Both the position numbers and the translations under genes were made by a program. This document shows positions 1 to 10,665 of a stretch of DNA of 64,000 nucleotides, piece after piece; the stretch's first letter is position 1, and each line of letters begins with the position of its first letter. The notes under the pieces are model-generated. The model did not search any database, was not told the origin of the DNA, and saw only the letters and a list, made by a program, of their open reading frames with translations. Origin of the DNA: Oxytricha trifallax (Eukaryota; Ciliophora; Spirotrichea; Sporadotrichida; Oxytrichidae); assembly GCA_000711775.1 (NCBI GenBank), contig ARYC01019429.1, positions 1 through 64,000 of the forward strand. The letters are read 5' to 3'.

Positions 1-191
1 ATATTTCCACATCTTCATCTGGAGCGATGAATCATTTGGATCTATTTAACTTTATTTTATATTATTTTATTTTATTAAGGAATTGAGGTTAAACTAAAAA
101 TAAATTCTCAATAAGTTTTATTATGTAGGGCTTTTATTTTAATTTTGATATTTATGATCAAATCCTTAGCTTTTGATTGTAGTCAAGTCTC

Positions 192-777
192 TCATTCTTA
201 GACACAATAAAAATAACATAATTCTAAGTAAACATGATAATTTATCATCGAGTTAATATAATCTATATCAAACTCCATTTAGCATTCATTTAGCAAAATT
301 AATTAAATCTAGGTCACAATCACTATCCCCCCCTAACTACTCGTATTATTATAATTGCTGTTTTCAGTAGTGTTGCCCCGTTGATTATTTAGTTGAAAGT
401 AGTTGTCGTCACCTGCAGGCTTACTCCAGTTGTCACTTTTACCTGCAGACTGCTTGTTGTCTCTATCGTTGTTGTCACAATCTCTTCCACCACCGTTGTT
501 ATCTGATTTCCAGGCATTCTAGTCATTCTTATCATTATTGCGTCTACTCCAATAACTTTTTAATGTGAAATCACTGCCATCTCTTCTTGCTGAACCACCT
601 TCTTCTAATGTTTTATAAATATAATTAATACTAGTTCCATTGTTGAAACCACCAACGCTGTCGTTAGTTACTGGTGGAAGATTTCTTGGGAAATTCTAAT
701 TATTCTCAGTAATGTTATTTCTCCTGTTGCTATTGTTGTCATTATTACTTCCACCGTAGTCGATGGCATTATTTACA
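192..777 (-). CDS. Asn/Asp/Gly-rich protein, C-terminal part (germline coding segment)
   Basis: With UAA/UAG read as Gln, one frame is open from the 64-bp IES-like segment at 778 down to a UGA at 192-194. The coding-like part is about 777-310. It is rich in Asn, Asp, Gly and Ser (for example WKSDNNGGGRDCDNNDRD) and is clearly less AT-rich than its surroundings. The last 40 codons before the UGA are AT-rich and may be non-coding or another eliminated segment. Low-complexity tails of this kind occur in ciliate RNA-binding proteins, and the zinc-knuckle-like piece just upstream fits that, but I do not recognise the gene. No start codon is seen, so this is an internal or 3' piece. Confidence 0.5.
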
Positions 778-841
778 GTGTCAATAATAAAAGTAATAAT
801 TATGATGTCATTTATTTTATTGATTTTATAAGTTATTTACA
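778..841. other. Candidate IES with 9-bp pointer TGTAAATAA
   Basis: A 64-bp AT-rich segment lies between two GC-richer coding pieces. Its ends carry a direct repeat, TGTAAATAA on the minus strand, at 769-777 and 833-841. This is the structure of an internal eliminated sequence with its pointer. Removing one repeat plus the segment does not by itself put the two flanking frames in register, so another indel or a different pointer is possible. Confidence 0.45.
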
Positions 842-1075
842 TTTAAACTTATGAGACTTTGTTGGGAAATCTCTTGACATTTTTCCAGTTTCATTACAAT
901 TATAGAATACACCAGCAGAACCTCTGCTTCCTCTATCAGCACCACTTTATCACTACTCAGAATGGTAAGATTCGGTAATAAATTTAGTTAATGAATCAAT
1001 TTTTTTAATGAATTTACCATTTCCTCTATTAATCAGACCAGCATATTGAGCATATCCCTTCATTCACATAAATTT
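842..1075 (-). pseudogene. Degenerate CCHC zinc-knuckle coding segment
   Basis: On the minus strand two coding-like pieces follow each other. The first reads YAQYAGLINRGNGKFIKK and ends in UGA; the second contains FYNCNETGKMSRDFP. The second has the spacing of a CCHC zinc knuckle (C-x2-C-x4-H-x4-C; family style CYNCNETGHMSRDCP), but three of the four ligands are replaced (first Cys, His and last Cys), so it should not bind zinc. It sits directly 5' of the Asn/Asp/Gly-rich segment and probably belongs to the same ancestral gene. A pseudogene or germline-restricted copy is the simplest reading. Confidence 0.4.
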
Positions 1076-1239
1076 ATTCATAATACTTTTATTTCATCTT
1101 AAACCAGTGAATCATAATTATTAATTGTAGTAGTGTGATACTTATCATGAAAATACTATCCTTTTGGTTTAACCTATTCAAATATAAATAAATTAAAGGC
1201 CACTTGCCTAAATAAACTACTATATATGCCAAAACTTAC

Positions 1240-1542
1240 TCAATATTTTTTATATAATATATATTAATGCAAGATGGTCAACTTGTAAGGAATTCTATTG
1301 GCATCAACTATCTTTTTGTCTTTAAGAAGCTTTTCATTATCTTCTGAGTTCTCATGATGCAGGAATTTCAAGTTACAACAAACATATCTCACGTGTTTGT
1401 TATTACAAGGCATAATATATCTCTCTATGACTACTTATAAGTTCTTAAAGATTTCATCATTGATTGATTTCTTTTTATTTTTTAGTTTGATTTATTGAGT
1501 GATAGATTTAAAATGCAATTTTAAATCTAGTTCACTACTTTA
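1240..1542 (-). CDS. Unidentified coding segment, 100 codons, no start codon
   Basis: This is a UGA-bounded minus-strand frame of 101 codons. It has a balanced composition for this DNA and contains a short Cys/His-rich stretch (MPCNNKHVRYVCCNLKFLHH) followed by acidic-basic sequence (ENSEDNEKLLKDKKIVDANR). There is no N-terminal Met, so it would be an internal macronuclear-destined segment rather than a whole gene. It lies upstream of, and in the same orientation as, the zinc-knuckle pieces and could be part of one split gene. Function not recognised. Confidence 0.4.
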
Positions 1543-3660
1543 TCATGTTTAGGGATGCCAATATGGAAGATGTTTTAGAATGACTACCCATATATAATGG
1601 TCAAATCAAAGTGATATTGATTTCTCTTTTTGTAGAAAGTATGAAAAAGTATTCTCCAAAATCTTGATCTCAATATAATACTAGTTCAAGATGCTCTTAA
1701 ACATAATTTTAAAATAGAAAAATAGCATTAGTTTATAAAAGATTGTATTAAATAATCAAAAAGATATCTTAATTAATTAAAAAGATTTTTAGAAAGCTGA
1801 TCTTTAGAAAAGTGATATCCAAATTATATTTTTGAAACTATCCAATTAAATTAAACATGTCAAAAATGATTCCATTTATTTTTTTTACTTCAGAATAACT
1901 TCAACTTTTTGCATCTTTTCATAAAATATTATTGTGAACTTTTCATTCATTTTCAAAATTCCTCTAAAAACAAATAGTTTCTTATAATTTATTCAGAATT
2001 TTTATGAAATAATTTATCTTAATTTTTAAGTATCTCTTATGTAAAAATTAGAAATCTATTTAACAAAAATTACATGGATATTAAGCCAAATTTGAAAATT
2101 ACTAACATATATTCAGCATTGTTAAAAGACATTATAACATCAATATTATTTATATGATCAAGTGGAATACACCAATGCTTAAACTATATTTTGAGCTGGC
2201 TTATTAATCTAAGGGGTTTAGCATATTCATTTGAAGCATGTATTTTTAATAAGAAAACTTCTAATCCATTTAAAACTATACTCATGTGGTTTTTTATGTT
2301 ATTCCTTCATGATTTTCTATATCTTTCTTCATGTAGTTAAGTGAGACTTCAAATCTCTATTCATTTTACATCCAAAACTCATGAACTCTTCCTGTAATAA
2401 ACATGACTAGGTTATATAATGTAGTCTCACTAAATTTTCATCAGTCTTTTCCAAATCATTTTCTTAATAGTAAAATTTCATTGTAAAGATGCAATTAAGT
2501 GAACATATTGTTACTTGTCACTCTGCTCTAGCTTTTAGCTGTTTAATTTAAATCAAAATTTATCAGTTTTAATGGATTAAGATAGGTGCATATTGCAAAT
2601 GACGAATATTTTAACTTTAAGAAATTATCATTTATTCAGAGTAGATCGCATCTTCTGATTTTTGTGAATAACAAAAGCGAAAATTTGATTTACAGTCAAT
2701 TTTAATCATTTTTTTAATTTCTTGGCTTTAGTTCAGAATATCTACCCTCAAATCATTTCATGTAAATTTCAATTTGATAAAATTTCATTAGAATAGACCT
2801 AAAAATGCCTGCCAATGGGTTTTATATTGTTTTTTAATTCAATTCCCCTGAAAAATAAATAATTTAAATTAAAGATTCATTCTCTTGATTATATGTATTA
2901 AATGAACTATATAGCAATTCTAAGTTCAAAGCATGAAAGAAAGTTTAAATGTATATGCATGTATTTAGAATAAATCATAAAATTTAAATCTATTCAAACT
3001 AATTTTTTACTCATTAAATGTTTATATCTTATTGAAAATAAGATGAATTGACTTTAATCAATTCGTAAATTTCTTTGATGATTATATATAAACATTTTAT
3101 AATAGAAAAATCTATAAAAACAAAGATCTCCTTTAACATAAATCATTCTCTTGTATATCAGTTAAAATTAGACATTTTTAGAAAGTTATAATAATTTTTG
3201 GATGCATCTCCTAGTTTTTAAAAGTATGATGCATCACCCACTTTTCAAATGTTAGTGATACATCCATTAAATATATAAAAATTAAAATATACAATATTGA
3301 CTAAAAATGGCATTCTCACTGATTTATGATATAATGACTTCGCTTTTTTTATATAGATATAAAGCTATTATAAAGTTTAGTAATATATTGTTTAATATCT
3401 TTAGTACTAATTACTCTTATAAAAATTATTCCTTTTAGACAAAAGTTTAATTATATATAGAAATAACACAAATCAATTCGTAATAGAACTTTATTCCATG
3501 AAGATCTTATCAAAATTAATTTGTTGATAAAAGTTAATCATTAAGATAAATTTTTGAATCAAAATTATTCCTTATTAAAAACTTAAAAATCTAAATTGAA
3601 TTAGTAAAACTTTAATCAAAATTTTTGATTCCTTATTATATTAAAATAATAATTACTTAT
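1543..3660. other. AT-rich stretch without recognisable gene
   Basis: Very AT-rich, with no convincing coding composition, RNA gene or long repeat seen. Short T/A runs and Gln-rich chance frames only. Confidence 0.5.
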
Positions 3661-3673
3661 AAAAGGTAGACGA

Positions 3674-3793
3674 GATGAACATAGATGCATGAGCTGAGAA
3701 TAAGAGAAGGAACATAGGCCAAGCAAGGATTAAGGGGAAGAAATAAAGAGAATCCAAATCCCTATCTGGGTTAATATAATATGTGAACATATT
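3674..3793 (+). pseudogene. TBE 22-kDa gene, 3' end remnant
   Basis: Matches the last exon of the TBE1 22-kDa gene at 26,380-26,494, from the MNIDA motif to the C-terminal NPYLGQYNM before UGA (TBE1: NPFLGQFNM). A GGA-to-UGA change directly after MNIDA and a frameshift break the frame. That the C-terminus is recognisable in a divergent family supports the extended, spliced form of this protein described for the TBE1 copies. Confidence 0.65.
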
Positions 3794-3821
3794 TATTCAT
3801 TTAAATCTACTACTTATTTTT

Positions 3822-4850
3822 ATACACAAAATCTCCCTTCTCTTACGCATACTTTTGCTTTACCATAGGTGACTCTTTTTGCAGCACTTTTATTAAAATC
3901 AACTGTATATATCTTAAAGTCGTGCATCAAGTGATAGAATATAAGTTTATTGTAATTTCTATAACCCCCATTATAATTCAATTCCATTGAAATGAGAACT
4001 GTAGAGAACATTAAATACAGGTGTTATGATTAAAATCTTCATATTCCTTCCTTATGTCTTTAGTTTTAGGGACAGATAATTTATCAACAAACAGAATAAT
4101 CTCTTAGTCAGCATACTTGTCTTTGAGTTATTGCTAGAACTAAATATATTATTCAGTCTTTATAGAACGAGGGTGAATAACATAGGCCTCGAGGCCAGTA
4201 TCTTCGCTTATTCCATCAAGAATATCATGGGTTATAACCTTAACCTTTTAATCATATACTTCTATGTTGCTATATCTTTTCTACCAAGACTTTGATATTA
4301 AGGTATTGAATGTAAATACAGCTTCATCAGTGTGTATGAACTTTATATTATGCTTTTAAGACCTCTGCATTTAATCGAATATATAATTTAAATTATCCTT
4401 ATAAAATGGAACATTAAAATCAATCACTCTCTTAATGCGATTGACTGTCTTGTAAGATATTCCATTCTTTTGATATATGTTCGCTATAGATTAAGAAAAG
4501 ATATGAAGCTCAGAAAATTGGCGATGAAACATAACAGCTCTCAAGGCCAGAGAGAAATGAGCCCAGTATTTAAGAGTCTTATCATAAATAAGATAATCGA
4601 TATGATGCTACTAAAAATTTAGAGGCCTCTAGACTTAAAATTAAGATGCTATCTCTTTAATTCAATGCTAATAGACAGTGACACCTAACAATTGCAGGAG
4701 ATTTATGGAGCAGACTTGCAATAGACGTATAATTCAGAACAGGCCAGAGTTAATCACTATAATCATCACATCCATAAAGAAACTTAAACAATAAATCTAT
4801 TAACTCACTGTAAAATATTGACCCCCCCAAACCTCGAATATATTACCTAA
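3822..4850 (-). pseudogene. TBE DDE transposase, decayed
   Basis: Minus-strand homologue of the TBE1 42-kDa transposase. The three catalytic regions are visible in order: FIHTDEAVF (first Asp), LFVDKLSVPKTK (second Asp) and FNGIELQW (Glu), with the Tc1/mariner-like DD34E spacing in the related copies. Conserved blocks ANIYQKNGISYKTVNRIKRV and VIHPRSIK are also readable. Several frameshifts separate the blocks, for example between the second Asp and the Glu motif. Inactive; part of the right half-element 3,660-4,975. Confidence 0.75.
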
Positions 4851-5069
4851 AATTACTAATATTTAAACATAAAACTCCTTCATATTCCATATTAAAACCC
4901 TAATAAAGTATGCATAAAAGTCTATTTTTTTCAATCAAAAGCTCAATCAATAAATTCAAGGGTTTTGAAGTTATGAATGGTCCCCTCTAATACCAAACTC
5001 AACAAAAAAATATTTATATTTTTCTCTCATTATTTTTATAATGGTCCCTCCTAACACTTTGTAATGGTC

Positions 5070-5205
5070 CTTATAATTCAATAGATATTTATTTTTAATA
5101 TTTTGAAAATGTTTCTTTCTCCATGACCTAACTCCCCAAACAAGTTAAAATTCATATATAAATTAATAACTTAATACTTTCAAGTATATTTAACAAGGAA
5201 TACAA
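5070..5205 (+). repeat. Dispersed direct repeat, copy 1
   Basis: About 130 bp, roughly three-quarters identical by eye to 10,528-10,665. Shared landmarks are TCCATGACCT, AATTCA-ATATAAAT and CTCCAAG/TTTCAAG followed by ATTTAACAAGGA. Each copy lies shortly beyond a TBE half-element. Non-coding; nature unknown. Confidence 0.5.
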
Positions 5206-6995
5206 AGTAACATAAATGAGGTGATTTGTATTATTCAAAGGAATACATGAATTTCTAATAATTTAATAATTAAAGACCTGACTATTATAATTTTCTATAA
5301 AATTATTTTTTACTATAAATATTTTGACTTCAATCATTCATATCTTGGCAATCTTTGAGAGAAGTAAAATTCTCATTTAGAAATTGAACTCTACGCACCC
5401 TAATTGACCGTAGTCGAGACAGTCAAATCATTTTATTTTTAATACTTAAACTCATATGTTTATATTTTTTCTTTCAGTATTTGTGTAATGGTCCCTCTGT
5501 AACTATAAACACCGTTATTTATATCATTATTTTATTTAATAATTTTTTTGACCTGCGGGTCGCTCTATCATATAAAAATATTAAAGTTGTTACTTCTTTT
5601 TTGATTTTTAATTTCTTGTTAGAATTCAATTATTTTCATAATTAATATTATTTAGAATAATTTTTAAATAAAATAAAAATAAATATATTGTACTTCTATT
5701 CTATTTCACCAAATTATTCTTAGTTTCTATATATTTCAGTTAATATTTAAATAATTGTTTTAATTAATTGAATTTCAATAATAGGAATGTTTAAATAAAA
5801 TCTACTCTTATAAAAAAATTTTAAATTATAATTAAAAATAATTTTGTTTGATATTAGCAATTTATTTTAATGGGAGCATGTTGACAAAATAATTAGAATA
5901 ACGTAGGGAATTTTTTAAAAATATAAATCATTAATTGTGTCATGCAATTATAACATGCATAGATTTAGTCCTAATAGTGGCCCTCAGGGAAAGTAATATT
6001 ATATAATTTAATTTTAGGTAAATGAGGTAGTTGGGCTTGTGGTGAACAATCGACCATTACAATCAAACACAGTAAGAAAATATTTTTATTTTTTATCTAA
6101 TTATTTATTGAATGCTTAGCAATCACTGGATTACCAATAGCTTGCAATTGCTTTTTCTCAATGCTTTTCCCAACATATCAATTATAGCTATAAGTTATTT
6201 ATAAATAAATTCTTAAAAACCTTGATATTGCAAATATTAAAATTTATAATTCTACTATATAGTATTGTTTAACGATACTATATTTATTAATTAATTACAT
6301 TATTTAAAAATTATAAAATGCTTGTTTATTAAAAAATAATTAAAGCTACCTTTCTAATTCCTAATAATTGAAGTTTAAATGCTTTTACACTTTTAAATGT
6401 TAATATTAAATTCAGGTTTCAAATAATTTCATATTAACTTTTTATAATTCTTGAATCATACTAAATTCATGAGCAAGGCTTTTATATTTTACTTATCCAC
6501 ATTATATGATTTATATAGGTGCTTAAAAAAAATTTAAAAGAATTTAGATGCTTTAAATTCTATATAGAATTAATTTTCCTATTATTTACGATATTGTGAA
6601 AACATATATTCCCTTAAGGAATCACTAAACTCATTATACCAAACTAGTATTCAATATATTATTTTTTATTGTGATAGGAGTTAAATATATCTTAAGTTAT
6701 TTAGGAAAAGGTATTAATATTATATTGTGCATTAAGATGATTTGATTGTTTTTAAATTTATAAAAACTCCGCTCTAAATTTAATTAAAGTTTGCTACCCT
6801 TTTATAAGTTTATATGAATTTGCAACGGGACTTGAAATTAAAATTTTTTCAAAAATGCCAAAACTGGCATAAATTTTAATCAATATATAAAAGAGTGAAT
6901 GCATAAAATATTAATTAGCTCTTGCGGTCCATTAATAAGGAGTAAATTATATAAATGACGAAAAATAATCATGGACATTTAAATAAAACCCTGTA
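5206..6995. other. AT-rich stretch between the two TBE halves
   Basis: No gene seen. It holds A/T runs, several occurrences of AATGGTCCC(T) around 4,975-5,500, and ends at the AAT (6,996-6,998) that flanks the C4A4 repeat of the left half-element. Confidence 0.5.
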
Positions 6996-7160
6996 AATCA
7001 AAACCCCAAAACCCCTGTAGTTGTTTGATTGATTTTTTGATTGATAAAGGTAGACTATTAACGCATAATTTATAAGGGTTTAAATTTGGTTTATGAAGGG
7101 GGTTTAATTTTTTAATATAAGTAATTTAAGAGAGTATAACAAAAGAGTTTTTAAAATATT

Positions 7161-8527
7161 TCACACAAACATATGCTTAGAGTCATGAGGCAATTCTCTG
7201 AATTATATCTTTCTAAGCAGTTGTTTGATTGTTTCTATTGTAACTTAATTATCTTAGCTTGGTTTTATTATAGCTTAATATGCAAGCTTCTCTAAGTGTT
7301 GATTAATTCTTTGCTTTGAATCTTTCTCACCCTTGCAGCTAAAGTAATCGTTTCTTAGCATGTCACTTTCTATAATTATTGCTGCTAGTGCCCAGATATT
7401 CAATGCAACGTCTCCGTCTACCTAATCTTCTCTTTCTGGGAAATAACATGGGAGTACCTAATAAATTTCCTAATGCAGAGGCCTACACTCTTTATGCCCT
7501 ATTCAAATCAATAATGAATACTCTCAGTGGTTGATAATCAATCATAATATTTTCTAGTTTTAAGTTTCTATGAATGTAGCCAAGCTTGTGAAGCTCTTCG
7601 ATTCTTTCAACTATCTATTATTCTATCTAGCTTATCTATCTCTGGCATCTATTGTCAGATAAGAATTCTCTTTAAATTATTTCTAGTAAGGGAAGCCTGA
7701 AGGTTATATGATCTTTACTAATTAAAATAGCACCAAGCTAGATAATATGTTTACTCTCATTCAACTTTGCCTTTTAAAGAGCATAATACTCATTATATCT
7801 TGTAAGCATATCAGTCATCAGTAATGACTCTCTTCTCTTTTATCCTCTAGAGTGAGATAGCTTCTAGGCAAGAATCTAAGTCAATAATTTTTAATATGGG
7901 AATCTTCATAGCCTCTATTTTTACCATGATATTGTAGATCTCCAAGACCGGAAAGTACTTGACTCCTTTCTTCATTTTAACTAACTTCTACACTTTAGCT
8001 ATAACGGACTCCACTGGGTTCTTGATCTTCTTTTTAGAGGAATATATTCCATGTTTATAAATGAATAAAGACTAAACTTTAATTATGTTTTTTCTTTAAG
8101 TGAACTTTGATGTCTCTTGTATAAGTATATGGCTTCTCAAAGAACTAACAGACATAATTCCCATCTTTATTTTGATGCTTGAGATATAACCTTGGCATTT
8201 TTTTGTGTATATCTCTCAAGTGTCTCTTATAAGATTACTTCTAAGGGAAAACCTTATTACATTCTTTGCATTTTTAGTCTACTTTGATTGGTAAAGTTTA
8301 ATGTTCAATGGCGGGTTGTTTAACTTCCTCCTCAATTTGAGCAGGGTCTTTGTTGACCTCTTTTTTAACTTATATTTCAATCTCAAAGGTTGACTTGTCA
8401 AAAGTGTCATAGATAGGCTTCAACTAAGTGCAAGCGTCTCTGGTCTCAACTTTTTTTGGTTGCTGAAATGGGAATTTTTATTGGCTTGATCCAAGTAATG
8501 CGCTCTTCTTAAAAGATTAGCGCTCAT
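7161..8527 (-). pseudogene. TBE zinc-finger/protein-kinase gene, decayed
   Basis: Minus-strand homologue of the TBE1 57-kDa gene, starting MSANLLRRAHYL at 8,527 and ending FV-UGA at 7,161. Two C2H2 fingers are readable near the N-terminus (CKECNKVFP..SYKRHLRDIH and a second with CQFFEKPY..DIKVHLKKKH; the second finger has lost one Cys). The catalytic loop is IHRNLKLENIM, with the essential Asp of HRD replaced by Asn, and the DFG region reads IIDLN. Length is not a multiple of three and UGAs interrupt the frame. Inactive copy. Confidence 0.75.
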
Positions 8528-8545
8528 TTTAGTTGACTGATAAAT

Positions 8546-8968
8546 TTTATTATAATATTGTAGGAATACATTCGAATTTGGGAAATTAATTTAAATTAAA
8601 TTAATTATAAATCTTCTGCAGTTGTCCAATTTAAACGATCTTGGGCTCATTCGATAGAGAATTCAAAATTAGCTGGACTTTATCATAGGCGGTACTATTT
8701 TATCGCAACACTGGAGCGACATAACTCGACTTTAATTAAACGCATCTAAATTCATAAATAATACACTCACATTAAAGTCAAGTAATCTCGCTCCAGCGAT
8801 GAGATAAAATAGTACCGCCAAAAAAAGTCCAGCTAATTTCGAATTCTCTATCGAATGAGCCCAAAATCGTTTAAATTGGCCAACTTTAACTGCCAAGATT
8901 TTGATTTATAATTAATTTAATTTAAATTAATTTCCCAAATTCGAATGTATTCTAAATAATGATAAAAT
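8546..8968. repeat. MITE-like palindrome inserted between the divergent TBE genes
   Basis: Two arms of about 190 bp (8,546-8,735 and 8,772-8,968) are inverted copies separated by a 36-bp loop. Landmarks are GAATACATTCGAATTTGGG at the outside and GGCGGTACTATTTTATC near the loop. The best-conserved block is 8,563-8,952 and is flanked by TA. No coding capacity. It sits about 20 bp upstream of the kinase start and is absent at the corresponding place in TBE1, so it is a secondary insertion. Confidence 0.85.
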
Positions 8969-9131
8969 CCAGGCAGACACTCTATAATAATAGATTAACA
9001 GACACTCTAGTATATTCTTTACTGAGACGAAAGTAAATAAAAGTATCATAAATAGGTGTAATTTGACATATTTTATGAGTATATTTTACATTTTAGTAAA
9101 TTCAAATAATCCTAATGAAGTTTTGTTTCTT

Positions 9132-9182
9132 TAGGAGGTCCTCCAAATAAAGTTTGACCTTAATTTGGAGACCTCCTAAAAT
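9132..9182. promoter_or_regulatory. Perfect-looking hairpin in TBE intergenic region
   Basis: An 18-20 bp stem, TTTAGGAGGTC(C)TCCAAAT against ATTTGGAGACCTCCTAAA, with a 14-nt loop. It lies between the kinase and 22-kDa pseudogenes. It may be a regulatory hairpin or another small inverted-repeat insertion. Confidence 0.5.
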
Positions 9183-9394
9183 AATTAAACATTATTAGGA
9201 GCAATATAATGGATATAGATTGATAAAAATGTAATTCAATCTGTGAAACTTGGAGTTAGTTTTTCAATGCTTCTCCGAATATCTTTTCAAGATTGACCTC
9301 CAGTAGGCTCTCCCAATTTAGTAGTTAGTTTTGATAAAATTAGAATTTATATCTATAATTTTAAAATTCATTAACATTTCTTGAAAGAGGAAGC

Positions 9395-9990
9395 ATGATG
9401 AAGTCTATGAATGATGCAATGAAGAGAATTCAATCTCAAGATTTAATTGGAAAATTTCGAAGTAAAGTGGGGCTTTATAGATACTCGGTATAGCAAGGTA
9501 AATTCTTAACTTATACTAATATATTAACCATAGTTGGATTTCTTGCCAATCCAGGAAGGAACAAAAATCTCATTCTTAAAAGCCTTACTGAGTGAAGAGA
9601 AAAAAGCTTTAACTCGAATGGAATTAGGATGATTGAAATTCCTAACTACTCTGAAATATCTGTTACAAACCTATATGACGATGCTATGAGTGATCCAGAT
9701 GTTGCTCTCTACCTTCCATCAAAGCTATAACTCTCTATAAGTTGCCAGAGAGAAACTTCTTCTTCGGTGTTCTTGCAACTCTGAAGCCTGAGTACTTAAA
9801 TGAAGTTATTTAAGAAGCTGACAAGAATCGATACAGCATCTCTCCTGAAGAAAAAAAGAAGCAAGGTATTAAAATAAGTGACTCCTGGTTGTAGGAACTT
9901 CAAAAGCATCCTTTTATCTCAAGTAAGCTTAGTCTTCTAACTTTATAGATAAATCTGGAATTGCTATTTATTTGATGAAAGACAGCAGCG
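9395..9990 (+). pseudogene. TBE 22-kDa gene, 5' part with two introns, decayed
   Basis: Starts MMKSMNDAMKRIQSQDLIG and aligns with the TBE1 22-kDa gene (MESISTAMKRVEAQEMIS). An intron of exactly 36 nt at 9,498-9,533 (GTAAAT...CATAG) falls at the same place and phase as in TBE1. A 26-nt intron at 9,923-9,948 matches TBE1 intron 2, with conserved coding after it (KSGIAIYLMKD versus KPGTGIFLMKE). A frameshift around 9,560 (NPGRN versus PTMEGT) and others break the frame, and the 3' end is missing. Confidence 0.75.
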
Positions 9991-10527
9991 AATTAATTTA
10001 TTTGAAATGTATCTATATTTTAATTATAAAAGTCAAATTAAATTACGAATAAGATGAAAATGGTTTAAAAAGGTGTCTTTGCAAAATAATAAATTATTAA
10101 TTTATCATACTTTATTTTTTATTAATATATATATATTTTAAATTTAAACTCAAAAAATGGAATTTGAGTTTTATGTGCAAATCGTAAGATTATCCATTTA
10201 AAAACAAATAATTTTAACTCAAATTTAAATGAGTAAAAAGAGTTCTGAAGTTATTTCTTTTTTTTTAAGTTACTAAGGCACAGAATATATGTGGAAACAA
10301 TTCATTAGAAATAATACATAGGAAAAAAATGTAATAGAATTGGAAATCCAAAAACCATGTTATATTAAGAAAGATAAATCTAAGCAAATAAACATGTTAA
10401 TAAGATTTAAAATATCTATAGAAAAAACATTTGTATAATCGATAAAAAAAATTAATTTTATTTATAAATTCTCAGAAAACATGTGAAAATAAAAATTAAC
10501 TTTACATCATTTAATTGACCCCAGTTG

Positions 10528-10665
10528 AGGTAGTCCGTGATATTTTATTTTCAATATTTTGAAGATATTTTTTGTCCATGACCTTACCCAACCTTAAACT
10601 GATAAAATTCAAATATAAATAAATTACTTAATATCTCCAAGTTTATTTAACAAGGAGCACATTTT
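10528..10665 (+). repeat. Dispersed direct repeat, copy 2
   Basis: Second copy of the repeat at 5,070-5,205; see there. It is about 540 bp beyond the truncated left TBE half. Confidence 0.5.

Larger units (their letters stand above)
3660..4975. mobile_element. Right half of a decayed TBE transposon (second TBE family)
   Basis: Contains, in normal TBE order, the 3' end of the 22-kDa gene (plus strand), a convergent DDE transposase (minus strand) and a decayed right terminal inverted repeat at about 4,898-4,974 ending in GGGTTTTG. That repeat matches, in inverse orientation, the left repeat of the half-element at 6,999, including TCAATCAAAA...TCAATCAA motifs, which differ from the TBE1 repeats at 23,551 and 45,962. 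The left part of the element is missing; the homology starts abruptly inside the last exon of the 22-kDa gene. Confidence 0.8.
6999..9990. mobile_element. Left half of a decayed TBE transposon (second TBE family)
   Basis: Starts with CAAAACCCCAAAACCCC directly after AAT, as in intact TBEs. Inside are a zinc-finger/kinase pseudogene (minus), a 390-420 bp palindromic insertion, an intergenic hairpin and a 22-kDa pseudogene (plus). It stops within the last exon of the 22-kDa gene, about 85 nt short (by TBE1 coordinates) of where the right half at 3,660 begins. The two halves could derive from one element split by rearrangement, or be two truncated copies. Confidence 0.85.
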
